Position numbers and translations under genes: made by a program. The notes under the pieces were generated by a model. That model was not told the DNA's origin. It did no database searches and worked only from the letters and a program-made list of their open reading frames with translations. Source: Platerodrilus igneus (lineage: Eukaryota; Arthropoda; Insecta; Coleoptera; Lycidae). From it: 64,000 bases of DNA. Positions within the stretch are counted from its first letter, which is position 1. Each line of letters opens with the position of its first letter. This document shows, in pieces, positions 38,138 through 47,515 of the stretch. The stretch is taken from contig JARFIW010000108.1 in the NCBI GenBank assembly GCA_036346225.1, forward strand, positions 620,001 through 684,000, written 5' to 3'.

Positions 38138-38893
38138 GATGAAGCAGAAAAACAAGAGATACAAAACCATAAAATGGGAAATTATTCGAAAATGCGCCAA
38201 AACTAAAGAACAATGGATTGTGAAAAGTGCAAAGAGGTACAAACTAAAATAGAAATAGGAAAGACAGACGAAACATACAAACTAATTAGAAGGAATTTTA
38301 GGGATATAGAGCCGCATAGCAGAAATATAAGGGGTGGAGAAGGAGACATCATTATAGAAAATGTAGAGAAAGTGGTTAGATGGCAAGAGTATATAGGGAA
38401 TTTATATGCAGAAGAGGAAGTAACACCATTAGAACAGGAATCAGACATTGAAAACGATGGCTTAGGATATCCTATACTTAGAGATGAGTTTGAGTTAGCA
38501 TTAAAGGGTTTGAAAAATGATAAGACACCGGATATAGATAAGGTGCAAGCAAAAACTCTATAAGCTGTTGGACACGCAGTCACAGAACGTCTCTTCCAAC
38601 TTGTAAGCTATATGTATGAAACAAGCGAGATACCCAAAGATTTCAAACGAAACATCATAGTCACTATACCAAAAAAGAGAGGCGCGGATAGATGTAAAAA
38701 TTTTTCGAACAATAAGTTTGACAGTACACGTGTCAAAAATATTAACTAAAATTGTACAAAGACGGATGAAACACCGACTGAAGAAATGCTAGGAGAAGAT
38801 AAATTTGGGTTTAAGCGAAACAGGGCTACTCTGGAGGTTATTTTAGCTCTGAAGGTGATAATGGTGAAGGCAATGGAAAAAGTTAAAGCCTGT
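38138..38893 (+). mobile_element. LINE A fragment (APE-type non-LTR retrotransposon), start of RT
   Basis: Reads RYKTIKWEIIRKCAKTKEQW, then ENVEKVVRWQEYIGNLY, LGYPILRDEFELALKGLKND and, after shifts, YETSEIPKDFKRNIIVTIPKK, followed by VSKILTKIVQRRMK and GFKRNRATLEVILALK. These are the linker and the first RT blocks of a LINE with an APE-type endonuclease (the group often labelled RTE-like or craniofacial-development-protein-2-like in insect annotations). Several frameshifts and stops make it a dead copy. It is interrupted by the BEL element at 38894. The same family occurs at 44797-44832, 48613-49106, 52847-54465 and 57275-58850. Confidence 0.85.
38889..38893. repeat. BEL target-site duplication, left copy (CCTGT)
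   Basis: CCTGT lies directly outside the left LTR and again directly outside the right LTR. Joining the flanks gives GTTAAAGCCTGTATATAGGG, which aligns with the LINE A copy on the minus strand near 53920 (GAAGCATGTATATAGGGTC). That supports a 5 bp duplication. Confidence 0.85.
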
Positions 38894-39295
38894 TGGCTTG
38901 TTGGGATGATAAAGGAGTGATATAGATATGCTAATTATAGGGAAGGACCAATTGCTTTTTGTAGCAATACCAATGGCGGTGGAGCGGCTATGTAATAACT
39001 AAAAACAACTACACCAAACTACTTAATGAAGGGTATAAATACCTTTTATCCTGTGCCGCTGTGGGCAATAAACGTTCACACACAAACGCTTTCGCGGACA
39101 ACCAATAACACGCACGATTGGGTGTCGGTGTCGCTTTCAAAAGCTCTCATACAACCGTCTTCTGCAAGGGTTCGAATGCGACTGTTCTCACGCACTTCCA
39201 CTGTCGGTATATAATATTTCACTGAAAACTGTAGGATACCCGCACAAAGTATTTATTGTCACCAATTCCAATAAATGTTCGATGATGACGTAACA
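38894..39295 (-). repeat. 3' LTR of the BEL element
   Basis: 402 bp partner of the LTR at 44390-44791. Both start TGG and end GACGTAACA as written on the + strand. It directly follows a purine-rich tract on the coding strand. Confidence 0.92.
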
Positions 39296-39306
39296 TACCG
39301 CCCACC
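39296..39306 (-). promoter_or_regulatory. Putative polypurine tract of the BEL element
   Basis: On the coding strand GGTGGGCGGTA lies directly before the 3' LTR. It is purine-rich and in the right place for plus-strand priming, but short and imperfect. Confidence 0.45.
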
Positions 39307-39534
39307 AAATTCATAGAATTTTGAAAAGGAGGGAAGTAGGTTGGGTGAATGAAATCACATGGGATTTGACCTTGCTAGGAAAACAGGTAACGATAAGATA
39401 GGGTGGTACACTACAGCGAGCGATATTACCAACTATGCAAAAATAAAAATATATATGTAAATAAGCAAATATGTAAAATAATATACTACTATACATGTAA
39501 GAAATGTGTATATACATCTAAACATAAAATAAAA

Positions 39535-41005
39535 TTAAAATACCGGTAGCGGCGCTAGTTTGACCAAAGGTCGTTTTAGTGTGCCATGTGCCGTTTTGAT
39601 TTCAGCGACACGTATAATACCGTCCGCACCGGGAAAGGTATTAATAATACGACCAAACTTCCATTGAAGTGGAGAAAGCTGGTCGTCCTTGATGAGGACA
39701 ATAGTGTCCTTTTCAACTTGTCGGACACCCACCTTAGAGTGCCATTTAACCTTTTGATTCAGAGTATGTAAGTACTCATGGCTCCAGCGAGCCCAAAAGT
39801 CTTGGTGGAGTTTTTGCAGGAGTTTCCACCTGCTTTTTAATGGTAAAACGTTGGTTGAATGGTCCTCATCTGGTGGTGCAGAAAGAGGCTCCATAGTTAG
39901 GAAATGACCTGGTGTTAGGCAACGCAAGTCATTTGGATCCGAACTCAAAGCGCATAGTGGCCTTGAATTTAGAACAGATTCAATTTGTGTAAGAACTGTG
40001 TAAAGTTCCTCAAAGGTAAGTTTTTGTTCGCCGATTACGCGAGCTAGGTGTGTCTTTACCGACTTAACACCGCTTTCCCACAAGCCACCGAAGTGAGGGG
40101 CGCTAGGTGGATTAAACGACCACTTTATCTTTTCTGAGGTTACTGCACTATGCAGATAACTCATAAGCTGACGATAGGCACCTACAAAATTAGTACCGCA
40201 ATCGCTAAATATCTGAGAACAGCGTCCTCGACGTGCTATAAATCGTCGCAAAGCGGCAAGAAACGCGTCTGCCGACAAATCCGAAACAAGTTCAATATGT
40301 GCTGCCTTAGTGGCAAAACAAACAAAAATACAAATATAGGCCTTAAGAGTTTAGAGCCCCGTAGGCGGTTAGCCTTTATTAAAAGAGGGCCAGCAAAATC
40401 AACACCAACAATACTGAACGGTTTGATTTGGGTAATACGTGCTGCCGGCAGGTCTTCCATAGGAGGAGTTACCAGGACCGGTTTGGTACGAAAACATCTA
40501 TGACATGATGATAAATAATTTCTGATTGAATTTTTAATAGAAAGGATCCAGAAATTCTGTTGGATAAGATACGCTGTGGTATTAACACCGGGATGGCAAT
40601 ACCTTTCATGAGTTGACCGAATGATAAGTTCGGTTAATCGGTGCCGCTGAGGCAATAACGCAGGAAACTTTTCGAAATAGGAAAGCGAAGAATGTGTCAA
40701 GCGCCCACCTACTCTTAAGATATTTTGTGGATCAACAAATGGAGAGAGTTTTCGCAAGCTTTTAGGTAATTTACGGTTTGCCTTGATCGAAGCTATTTCC
40801 TTTGAAAATGTAACACTTTGTACATGCCGAACGATAATCATGAGAGCATTGTGTAATTCAATGTCTGTTAAGGAACCCGCATAACGTTGAGCCATGGGTT
40901 TAGAAAATCTATAAATGTAAGCCACGATGCCTTGGATTTTATATAACGATGAAAAGCGACTTAGTAAAATGTCAATGACGTTTGGATCTGTTTGAGCGAT
41001 AAATG
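39535..41005 (-). pseudogene. BEL integrase, one internal frameshift
   Basis: Begins with the connector VIDILLSRFSSLYKIQGI and YIYRFSKP. The zinc-binding domain follows: HERYCHPG (His pair) and CHRC (Cys pair). The catalytic core shows D in VGVDFAGPL, D in FSDCGTNFVGAY and E in GGLWESGVKSVK, so all three catalytic acids are readable. One frameshift near 40345 separates RGSKLL from the correct continuation KAYICIFVCFATKAAHIEL. After the core comes the C-terminal part with LNSRPLCALSSDPNDL, TPGHFL and VLIKDDQLSPLQWKFGR, a typical BEL/Pao integrase tail. The frame ends at 39535, about 240 bp before the 3' LTR. Confidence 0.88.
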
Positions 41006-41925
41006 TTAGGATCTTCTTTCCGTAGTTACCTCAGCAATTGAGGTTGACAATGTTGGTTGAGGCGGCCACGAGTCACTAGGGTAGTGAAGCCATTCAGGCC
41101 CCGCCCACCATAGCGAACATGAAATAACCGCGCTTGGCATTAATCCCCGAGATGCAGGATCAGCCGGATTATGCGAAGATTTAATATAAAACCATCGGCT
41201 AGGTGCAATGATTTCTTGAATGTGGCTAACACGGTTTGCCACAAAAGTTTTCCAACGAAAAGGTGGAGAACGTATCCAAGTGAGAGCGACCGTAGAATCA
41301 CTCCACGCTGAAACATCGGAGATTTCAATCAAGCCTTGATAAGACCGAATGGTAAAAGAAAGTAAATCGGTTAATAAAACGGCGGCACATAATTCCAAAC
41401 GCGGAATTGAAATGCGCTTAATTGGAGCTACTTTTGTTTTAGCGGTTACAAATTGTACAGTTATTTCTCCAGTAGTTTGATTTATGAACTGGAAATACAC
41501 TACCGCTGCATACCCTACCTCGCTAGCATCGCAAAACCCATGCAAATGACAAGTAAAAGGATCCGAAGGGGGTAAACAACGTGGTTGAGCATGCAATTTG
41601 CGCTCCAACGAAAATAGTCTTTTTTTAGCCATGTCAAAGGAATTATCAAAAACGGGCAAAGTATCGTTGAACGGTAACGCAACAATAAAACGACCGCTAG
41701 GGTCACGAGAAAACGTGTTTTCAAAAATCAAATCTGCCTTTTCTTCTTCTGGAGAAGTATAAGGCTTGGATGGCAACTCTTCTATCTCCCAAAACCGCCT
41801 TAGGGCCTGGTCGATAGGATCTTCTACAGAAGTAAAAAATGCTTGGACAGTATCAGACTGCAAACTTTTTGTGGGACCAATAATAGTCCAACCAAAAATT
41901 GTATTTATGGCGGCAGGAATTTGCC
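41006..41925 (-). pseudogene. BEL pol fragment: pre-RT linker fused to RNase H, RT deleted
   Basis: The frame opens with AAINTIFGWTIIGP (normally just after the protease), then RRFWEIEELP and the pre-RT block GRFIVALPFND...RLFSLERKL. It then passes without a break to DPFTCHLHGFCDASE, the start of RNase H. All motifs of BEL reverse transcriptase (the TVTYG block, the YVDD box, the thumb) should lie between LERKL and FCDASE and are missing. The frame stays open across the junction near 41560-41600. The RNase H keeps its acidic residues in FCDASE, RLELCAA, SDSTVAL and NPADPASRG. The frame ends at a shift near 41010-41025; the next frame continues with ILTFIAQTDPNVIDIL. Confidence 0.85.
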
Positions 41926-43713
41926 ATGTATAACACCGCCATTGATGATGAACGGATAAACATCTGCTCCAAGGAGCATGTCAATAGTTCCTGGAGAGTT
42001 CCAGGTCGGGTCTGCAAAGTGCAGGCCGCATAAGTGTTCCCAATTATTAGGAACTTCAACGCTAGGTAATTTGCCAGATATTGACGAAAGCACAAAAGTT
42101 GTGACTTCTAGAGATTTTTCAGATTCTAACATAGAGCGAATGGTGCAGCTGACGGCACCCCTATTGACTGCTGAAGTTGTCTGCCCAAGTCCATAAATCG
42201 GAACTTGAGAACGTATGCGTGGAAGCCAAAGTTTGCTCACGCAATCGTCTCGAATAAAGCTAGCTTGAGAGCCAGGATCTAAGAGTACCCTGATCGGTTT
42301 GTATCTACCAGAACGATCTTGAACTTCCACAACAGCAGTGGAGAGTAAGACAGTAACCCCAAGATTTGAATTCGTTTGTGAATACAAAACATTTGCCGGA
42401 ATAGGAGAGGCTGACTGCGTCCTATTGGCATTTTTATGCATGTGTGTAGCGGTCGATTCAGCTGAACGGCTAGAAGCAGGTTGCGGTTCAAAATGTAGCA
42501 AGGTATGATGCGGCTTGGCGCAAGTTCGACAGGAATTATAAGATTTGCATTGCATGGACGCATGGTCTGTTCGTAAGCAATTTAAACAAAGGCGTAAGCG
42601 TTTGACAATGTCGAAACGTTCCGTCGGAGTTTTCTTTAGAAACGATTGACATCTATAAATTAAGTGATTGCCTTTGCAAGAAGGACAATGGTGCGAAAAT
42701 GAATTATTTGAGTCACTGGAGCTACTTGGTGTATCCAGCGAAACTACGTTAGAAGAAACTTTTGGTTTAAATTGAAACGCTGAGGATTTCTTAGGCACTG
42801 ATGTGTGAGCTGTATGGACAGTCGTCGAATAAGAAACAGGTGCGGTTGAAGAAAAGGTTTCCAACGCTGCACATTGTTGGGTTAAAAAATATCTCAAATC
42901 CTCGAAATTAGGTATTTGCTTCGGATCCGATTGGAGTTCGAAGCGTTTTCTAGTGAACGGATCGAGTTTTTCTAAAAGACAATCGACCAGAATAAAGTTC
43001 CAATGTTCCGTGGGAAACTTTAAGTTAGTTAGAACAGCAAGGTTCTCTGAAAAACAATCAATAAGTGCCCTAAGTTTCTTAAGGTCTTCTGATTTTAAAG
43101 GTGGAAAGTCTTTCATAGCTTTCCAATGCAAAGTTGCCAATAAACGCGGATTGCTAAATCTCTCACGCAAGGCGTTATAGGAAATGATAAAATTGTCTCC
43201 CGAAATGGGTACCGATTTAATGATTTTCAAAGACTCCCCGCTACAGCAACTGATAAGGTAATTTAATTTTTCGATATTGGACAGCGACGCGTTATTATAG
43301 ACCAGACTGTCAAATAAATCGATGAAAGATGCGAATTCAGTTACCTCATTATTAAAAAGTGGGAGCTTTAACGGTAACAATTTTGATCCCGAGCTGCTTG
43401 GAGCATTTTCCGTAATTTGTGGTGCTTTCGTTTCTTGCATCGTTTCGAGATGCAGCAGTATGCAATAATAAGCGGAATCTACTTCCTTCCGTAAGGCGTT
43501 GTAATTTAATAATTCTGCCTCGTCACAGGAGGCTAAGACAGCAACTAAAGTTGTATTGAAATCTCTGTAAAGGTCATTTACTCCCCTTGTTTGAATAAGG
43601 AACAACGTTTTTAAAGTTGGGTCACTTTGTATAGCGTTACCCAATTCCAACATTTCCATAATGCGTGTTTCCAGTAATCCGAGTTCCGCTACCTGTATTT
43701 TCTTGGGAGCCAT
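41905..43713 (-). pseudogene. BEL gag-protease reading frame
   Basis: Open frame of 602 codons beginning at ATG 43711-43713 (MAPKKIQVAELGLLE). The frame is open upstream to 43770 without an earlier ATG. The first ~300 residues are the gag region. A Cys/His-rich nucleic-acid-binding part follows, with CPSCKGNHLIYRC, CLNCLRTDH and CRTCAKPHH. The aspartic protease follows with LLDPGSQASFI (active site D-P-G-S, usual for BEL) and IDMLLGADVYP near the end. It stops after HGKFLPP at 41905 because of a one-base shift. The next frame carries the expected continuation (AAINTIFGWTIIGP) immediately downstream, so a single missing A in a run of A residues would explain the break. Gag and protease themselves look intact. 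Confidence 0.88.
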
Positions 43714-44370
43714 TCTGAAAGATTCTGAAAGGCCTACACCATAAAAATGCTGTAAAACGGTAAAGCTCAAGATGTGCGCTGAGAAATATTAAAATATTAT
43801 GGGTTGTTGTTCAAGACACGAAAAATGTAAAATAGCGCATAAACCAATAAATTACGTTTTATGACTATTAGTCTGCAATGGGGTCTTAAACGAGACGTCG
43901 AAAACCTACCGGTTTGTCAAACAAAGCGTTTAGATAAGATGTACCGTTTACAACCCGGGCGGCTTTACATCAAAGCTCACAGGATCCACCAACATTTAAA
44001 AACATGTGGTTATCATATTTGCAAGATGCAGCTTTTACATTCTATTACTCTGCAAATGTATTAAATATTTTACGTTGTAAACCGGCTGAAAGGGTTGTAT
44101 GTGAAAACTAAAAACGCGCAATGGCTTTTAGTGCAAATTAACAAATTTTATATTAATGATTTGTTTGTAATTAAACGCTGGTTTAATTACGGCGAAATCA
44201 CTTAATTTAGTCTAACGAAAGTATGTAGCTAATATTGTACATATTTTAACTCGCTAAATATGGAGCTTGAACACAAATTTAAAGCTAAATCATTAATTAA
44301 TTAAAAACGCTCGCTGAAATGCAAAATAATATTTAATTTAGGACATGCGTATTAACATAGGACTAGTTAA

Positions 44371-44388
44371 TTCGGATCGTTTGGACCA
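44371..44388 (-). promoter_or_regulatory. Primer-binding site of the BEL element
   Basis: On the coding strand, one base after the 5' LTR, the sequence reads TGGTCCAAACGATCCGAA. A start in TGG, complementary to the CCA end of a tRNA, at this position is what a primer-binding site looks like. The tRNA could not be identified from memory. Confidence 0.6.
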
Positions 44389-44389
44389 A

Positions 44390-44791
44390 TGGATTGATGG
44401 GGTGTTAATGAGGTGATATAGATATGCTAATTATAGGGAAGGACCAATTGCTTTTTGTAGCAATATCAATGACGGTGGAGCGGTTATGTAATAACTAAAA
44501 ACAACTACACCAAACTACTTAATGAAGGGTATAAATACCTTTTATCCTGTGCCGCTGTGGGCAATAAACGTTCACACACAAAAGCTGTCGCGGACAACCA
44601 ATAACACGCACGATTGGGTGTCGGTGTCGCTTTCAAAAGCTCTCATACAACCGTCTTCTGCAAGGGTTCGAATGCGACTGTTCTCACGCACTTCCACTGT
44701 CGGTATATAATGTTTCACTGAAAACTGTAGCATACCCGCACAAAGTATTTATTGTCACCAATTCCAATAAATGTTCGATGATGACGTAACA
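44390..44791 (-). repeat. 5' LTR of the BEL element
   Basis: 402 bp, starting TG and ending CA on either strand. It matches the other LTR with about 7 differences over 378 bp, plus 7 more in the outermost 24 bp at its left edge. On the minus strand, which is the coding strand, it is the upstream LTR and abuts the primer-binding site at 44388. Confidence 0.92.
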
Positions 44792-44796
44792 CCTGT
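44792..44796. repeat. BEL target-site duplication, right copy (CCTGT)
   Basis: Second copy of the 5 bp target sequence. Five bases is a usual duplication length for BEL/Pao. Confidence 0.85.
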
Positions 44797-44832
44797 ATAT
44801 AGGGTTTGTAAATCCGGAAAAAGCACTCGCGA
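44797..44832 (+). mobile_element. LINE A fragment, continuation after the BEL insertion
   Basis: About 36 bp (ATATAGGGTTTGTAAATCC and onward to GGAAAAAGCACTCG) that match the LINE A copy on the minus strand just downstream of the segment at 38893. It proves that the BEL sits inside LINE A. LINE B sequence begins right after it. Confidence 0.65.
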
Positions 44833-45650
44833 ACTGGAGCAGTATCTTCCAGTGCGAATTGGTAGCCATACGGGAGGCTATCGACGTAATAAACCAGACG
44901 GGCAGAGACAAGTATTATATAATCTGCAATAGTAAATCGACGCTGACGGCTTTAGCAAACATTAACACCTCGACAGACCTCCAAGCGGACGTCTGGAGGA
45001 TAGCGCATACGGCGCTCGAGTTTCGACGTTTAAAGTTCTGTTGGGTTAGGTCGCACAATGATAATATAGGCAATGATAGGGCTGATGAATTAGGTAAAGA
45101 TGCCGCGACGGGCGACTTTCGGATATCACATTCGTCGATACCGAGGTCTCTAATTAAAAGAAAGCTGTCACGTGCAGGTTGACCCACAAATTCATACCGA
45201 GCATAGAAGCTAGAAGATCGAGGTGAAACTCGATTTCAAAATGGTGCAACGGATAACAGGGCACGGCACCCTGAAAGCGTATTAACAAAAGTTCGGTTTA
45301 ACCGACAACGACCGCTGCGAATGCGGTGAGAGCGCATAGCACGTGCTCTTCGACTGCTTGAGGTGTCAAATCGAGGGTTGGCTGATATGAAATTAGCTAT
45401 GATGGGGCTAGCATGTCCAAAGAGTCCTAGAGTAAGGCGGGGAAGTGGCTAACCAGAAGGCGTTCTGGGCAGCCCTCAAAGAATTTGCGGGAAGGGTCAC
45501 GAAATTGGACTGTGATAACCGCGCGTACATCGGAGGGTTAGGGGCGGGGGATTGGAAAAATAGGATATGACTTGACACGATATACGAGCACGATTTAAAA
45601 CCTGTTTAAAATAAAAAATGAAAATGAAAAGCAAAAACAAAAGCAAAAAT
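44833..45650 (+). mobile_element. LINE B 3' part: RNase H domain of an I/R1-like non-LTR retrotransposon
   Basis: The open part (to 45182) reads VFQCELVAIREAIDVI, YYIICNSKSTLTALANI, then FCWVRSHNDNIGNDRADELG. This is a LINE-type RNase H with the E in ELVAI and the D in NDRADEL. The usual D of the SDSQ-like motif is N here (CNSKS). After stop codons, other frames show the downstream CCHC-like region, including GHGTL and a Cys/His stretch near 45310-45360. The sequence ends in an A-rich tract near 45600-45650. It is GC-richer than its surroundings. The 5' part, including endonuclease and RT, is absent. This is a truncated dead copy. Confidence 0.8.
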
Positions 45651-46805
45651 CAATAGCCAAAATCTAATATGCACGACAAACTCCCACACCACTAAAACAT
45701 TCACTCTCAAACCTTAAACGCGCGGAATATCGCGAATAAATCAAAACATAAATAAATAATGACTAAATCAGAAAACTCTCATTAATTTAAATCAGTAAAA
45801 TAAATAAAGGAAATAAAATAGAGTGAAACCACGCATCCCTCCTGGACTTATAAGTGATAGGGATTGTGATCCCCGAGAACGTTTAGTGCATACCCACCCG
45901 AACATTAGCAGTGCATACCCATCACCCCTTAACAGTAAGATATAAATAGACGTAAGAAGACGTCCAGTTCTTCGGATACTGTAGAAATAATTATCGAGGT
46001 AAGAAGAATTGTGGCGGCTGCACTCGCAAAAGCATCGATTCGTATTAATAAGTAGATTTGAAATAATTTAAAGAGCACGTTTTTTGTTTGGAATGGCGCT
46101 AGCCGACATGATGCTTATGCGAGTGCATCTGATAAAATGGGTGATGCTTTTTGCTGTTTTGTGCACTGCTTGCTATATGCTTAACGCTTATTAGATATCT
46201 ATTTATATAATTATATATATTTATATTTTATATTTATTTTGCATGTATTTTATTATTTAGGGGCTTAATTTGTTTTGTCTTTCTACCGCCATTTTTGGTG
46301 GCAGCATTTTTATACGAAGGAAGATTGTAATTATAATATAAATCAGTTGGGGAACGATAGGAAAAGTTAGGGACGAATTTAGGCTAAAGATAAAATAAAT
46401 TACTTAGATCAGGGAGCACGAATTTGTAAATTTATAGAGCAGGCAAAATAGCTGGATTCACTATTAAAATATTTGGCAAATGCTTAGAAAATTTGAATCC
46501 ATTTTTAAAAATTAGCTAGCTTGATCTGGATAGTTTTAAGACGACCTTCAGATAAGTAGAACTGGCGACTGCTATCCGGTATTACGGATCCCTCACATTT
46601 TACTTTTGCTTGTGTCTTGTTGATTGGTCGCGCTCCAAAATCAACGTTAGGGTTACCATTATTTAAACCCTATTTTTAGTTTCAGTTTGGCTGATCAGCT
46701 GGCTTTTCTTATTTTCTTATTTTAGCTGATAATTGCTCTAACAAACTAGTGGGTAAGTTTGCTATTAACAATCTATATCGTGTTTGTTCGGATCGTATAC
46801 CTTAC
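45651..46805. other. No gene recognised; possible LTR-like piece at 45830-46030
   Basis: After the A-rich end of LINE B. Contains ACCCACCCGAACATTAGCAG and GTGCATACCCATCACCCC, two copies of GTGCATACCCA, then GATATAAATAGACG and GACGTCCAGTTCTTCGG. A TATA-like box followed by a possible start suggests an LTR remnant, but no partner was found. Confidence 0.35.
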
Positions 46806-47020
46806 ATGTGATTTTCCAATGCTCCACCCGAAGGTACTACATTGGCCAGGAAGCGAGTTTTTTTCACATGGAAAATTTGCAATTTTGCCGAACCCTTGCT
46901 GTTCCAAGCAAGGTAGGGATCTTTAACGTGCGTGACAACACTCACACACGGGACCTCTATTTTACCACGAGGGTATATTTTTGTGAAAAATGCTTGTTTA
47001 ACATTTTTCCAGCGGGCCGT
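46806..47020 (-). mobile_element. SINE copy, minus strand
   Basis: On the minus strand it carries CGGGCCCGCTGG, CATTTTTCACAAAAATATAC, GTCACGCACGTTAAAGATCC, TTGCTTGGAACAGCAAGGG, GGCCAATGTAGTACCTTCGG and GCATTGGAAAATCACATG: the whole SINE body with a truncated head. It joins the duplicated segment at 47021-47212. Confidence 0.83.
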
Positions 47021-47212
47021 GTCCGGATCGTATACCGTGAGCTGCGAATGAAGCTTCCTTTCGTGGAAACTATAGCTCCGGCGTTGCCCTCCAGAACTCT
47101 GTTAATCCGATTTGGCTCTTGACTGTTTCGACGGAGGTTGAGGCCTGTGCATGCTGTTCGTTAGTTTCCATGTTCGTCGGTTTACTAATGTAGTGACTGT
47201 TATTCTTGTAGG
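47021..47212 (+). repeat. Duplicated ~185 bp segment, copy 1
   Basis: Shares ATACCGTGAGCTGCGAATG, CGTGGAAACTATAGCTCCGG and TTCGTCGGTTTACTAATG with 47330-47515, in the same orientation. The two copies flank the SINE head. Confidence 0.85.
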
Positions 47213-47330
47213 GTGTATTTTTGTGAAAAATGCTCGTTTAATATTTTTCAAGCGGACCGTGTCGGGATTCGAACCCGGTACCTTGGGCGTAGTAGTCACA
47301 CACATACCAACTACGCCACGGAGCCGCCTC
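47211..47330 (-). mobile_element. SINE head, minus strand, with near-perfect Pol III boxes
   Basis: On the minus strand: A box TGGCGTAGTTGG (47307-47318) and B box GGTTCGAATCC (47265-47275), followed by the start of the SINE body to about 47211. The acceptor-like arms pair for only about 5 bp (CCGTG/CACGG) and the anticodon arm is not regular. So this is a tRNA-derived SINE head rather than a working tRNA gene. It is the best-preserved head in the window. Confidence 0.82.
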
Positions 47331-47515
47331 GGATCGAATACCGTGAGCTGCGAATGAAGCTTCTGTTCGTGGAAACTATAGCTCCGGCGGTGTCCTTCAG
47401 AACTCCGTTAATCCAATTTGGCTCTTGACGGTTTCGACGGAGGTTGATGCAAGCGCATGCTGTTTGTTAGTTTCCATGTTCGTCGGTTTACTAATGTAGT
47501 GACTGTTATTCTTGT
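47330..47515 (+). repeat. Duplicated ~185 bp segment, copy 2
   Basis: Second copy of 47021-47212, with about 90-95% identity by eye. Each copy is preceded by SINE sequence, so the duplicated unit is SINE plus segment. Confidence 0.85.

Larger units (their letters stand above)
38894..44791 (-). mobile_element. BEL/Pao LTR retrotransposon, 5.9 kb, lacking reverse transcriptase
   Basis: A complete LTR-to-LTR element on the minus strand: two 402 bp LTRs, a 5 bp target duplication (CCTGT), a primer-binding site next to the 5' LTR, and gag, protease, RNase H and integrase homology in BEL/Pao order. The zinc-knuckle region (CPSCKGNH, CLNCL, CRTCAKPHH), the DPGSQ protease, the FCDASE RNase H and the GVDFAGP/SDCGTNFVG integrase motifs are typical of BEL/Pao. 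The reverse-transcriptase domain is absent, and three single-base frameshifts break the remaining polyprotein near 41920, 41010-41025 and 40345. The element is inserted in a LINE: the sequence left of it (38138-38893) continues right of it (44797-44832). It cannot encode its own replication. Confidence 0.93.

Noticed and set aside
39586..40503. Open frames on the + strand across the BEL integrase
   Set aside because: Antisense shadows of the integrase; no domain of their own.
41905..41930. Programmed -1 frameshift between protease and pol
   Set aside because: The site (GGCAAATTCC) is not a canonical slippery heptamer, BEL elements usually have one open frame, and two more random shifts occur downstream; a mutation is more likely.
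38894..44791. LTR element on the + strand, judged from TATA and AATAAA signals in the LTRs
   Set aside because: Gag, protease, RNase H and integrase are all on the minus strand, and the primer-binding and polypurine sites fit the minus orientation.
47211..47330. A tRNA gene on the minus strand with good A and B boxes
   Set aside because: The acceptor arm pairs over only about 5 bp, the anticodon arm is irregular and the sequence continues into the shared SINE body; it is a SINE head.
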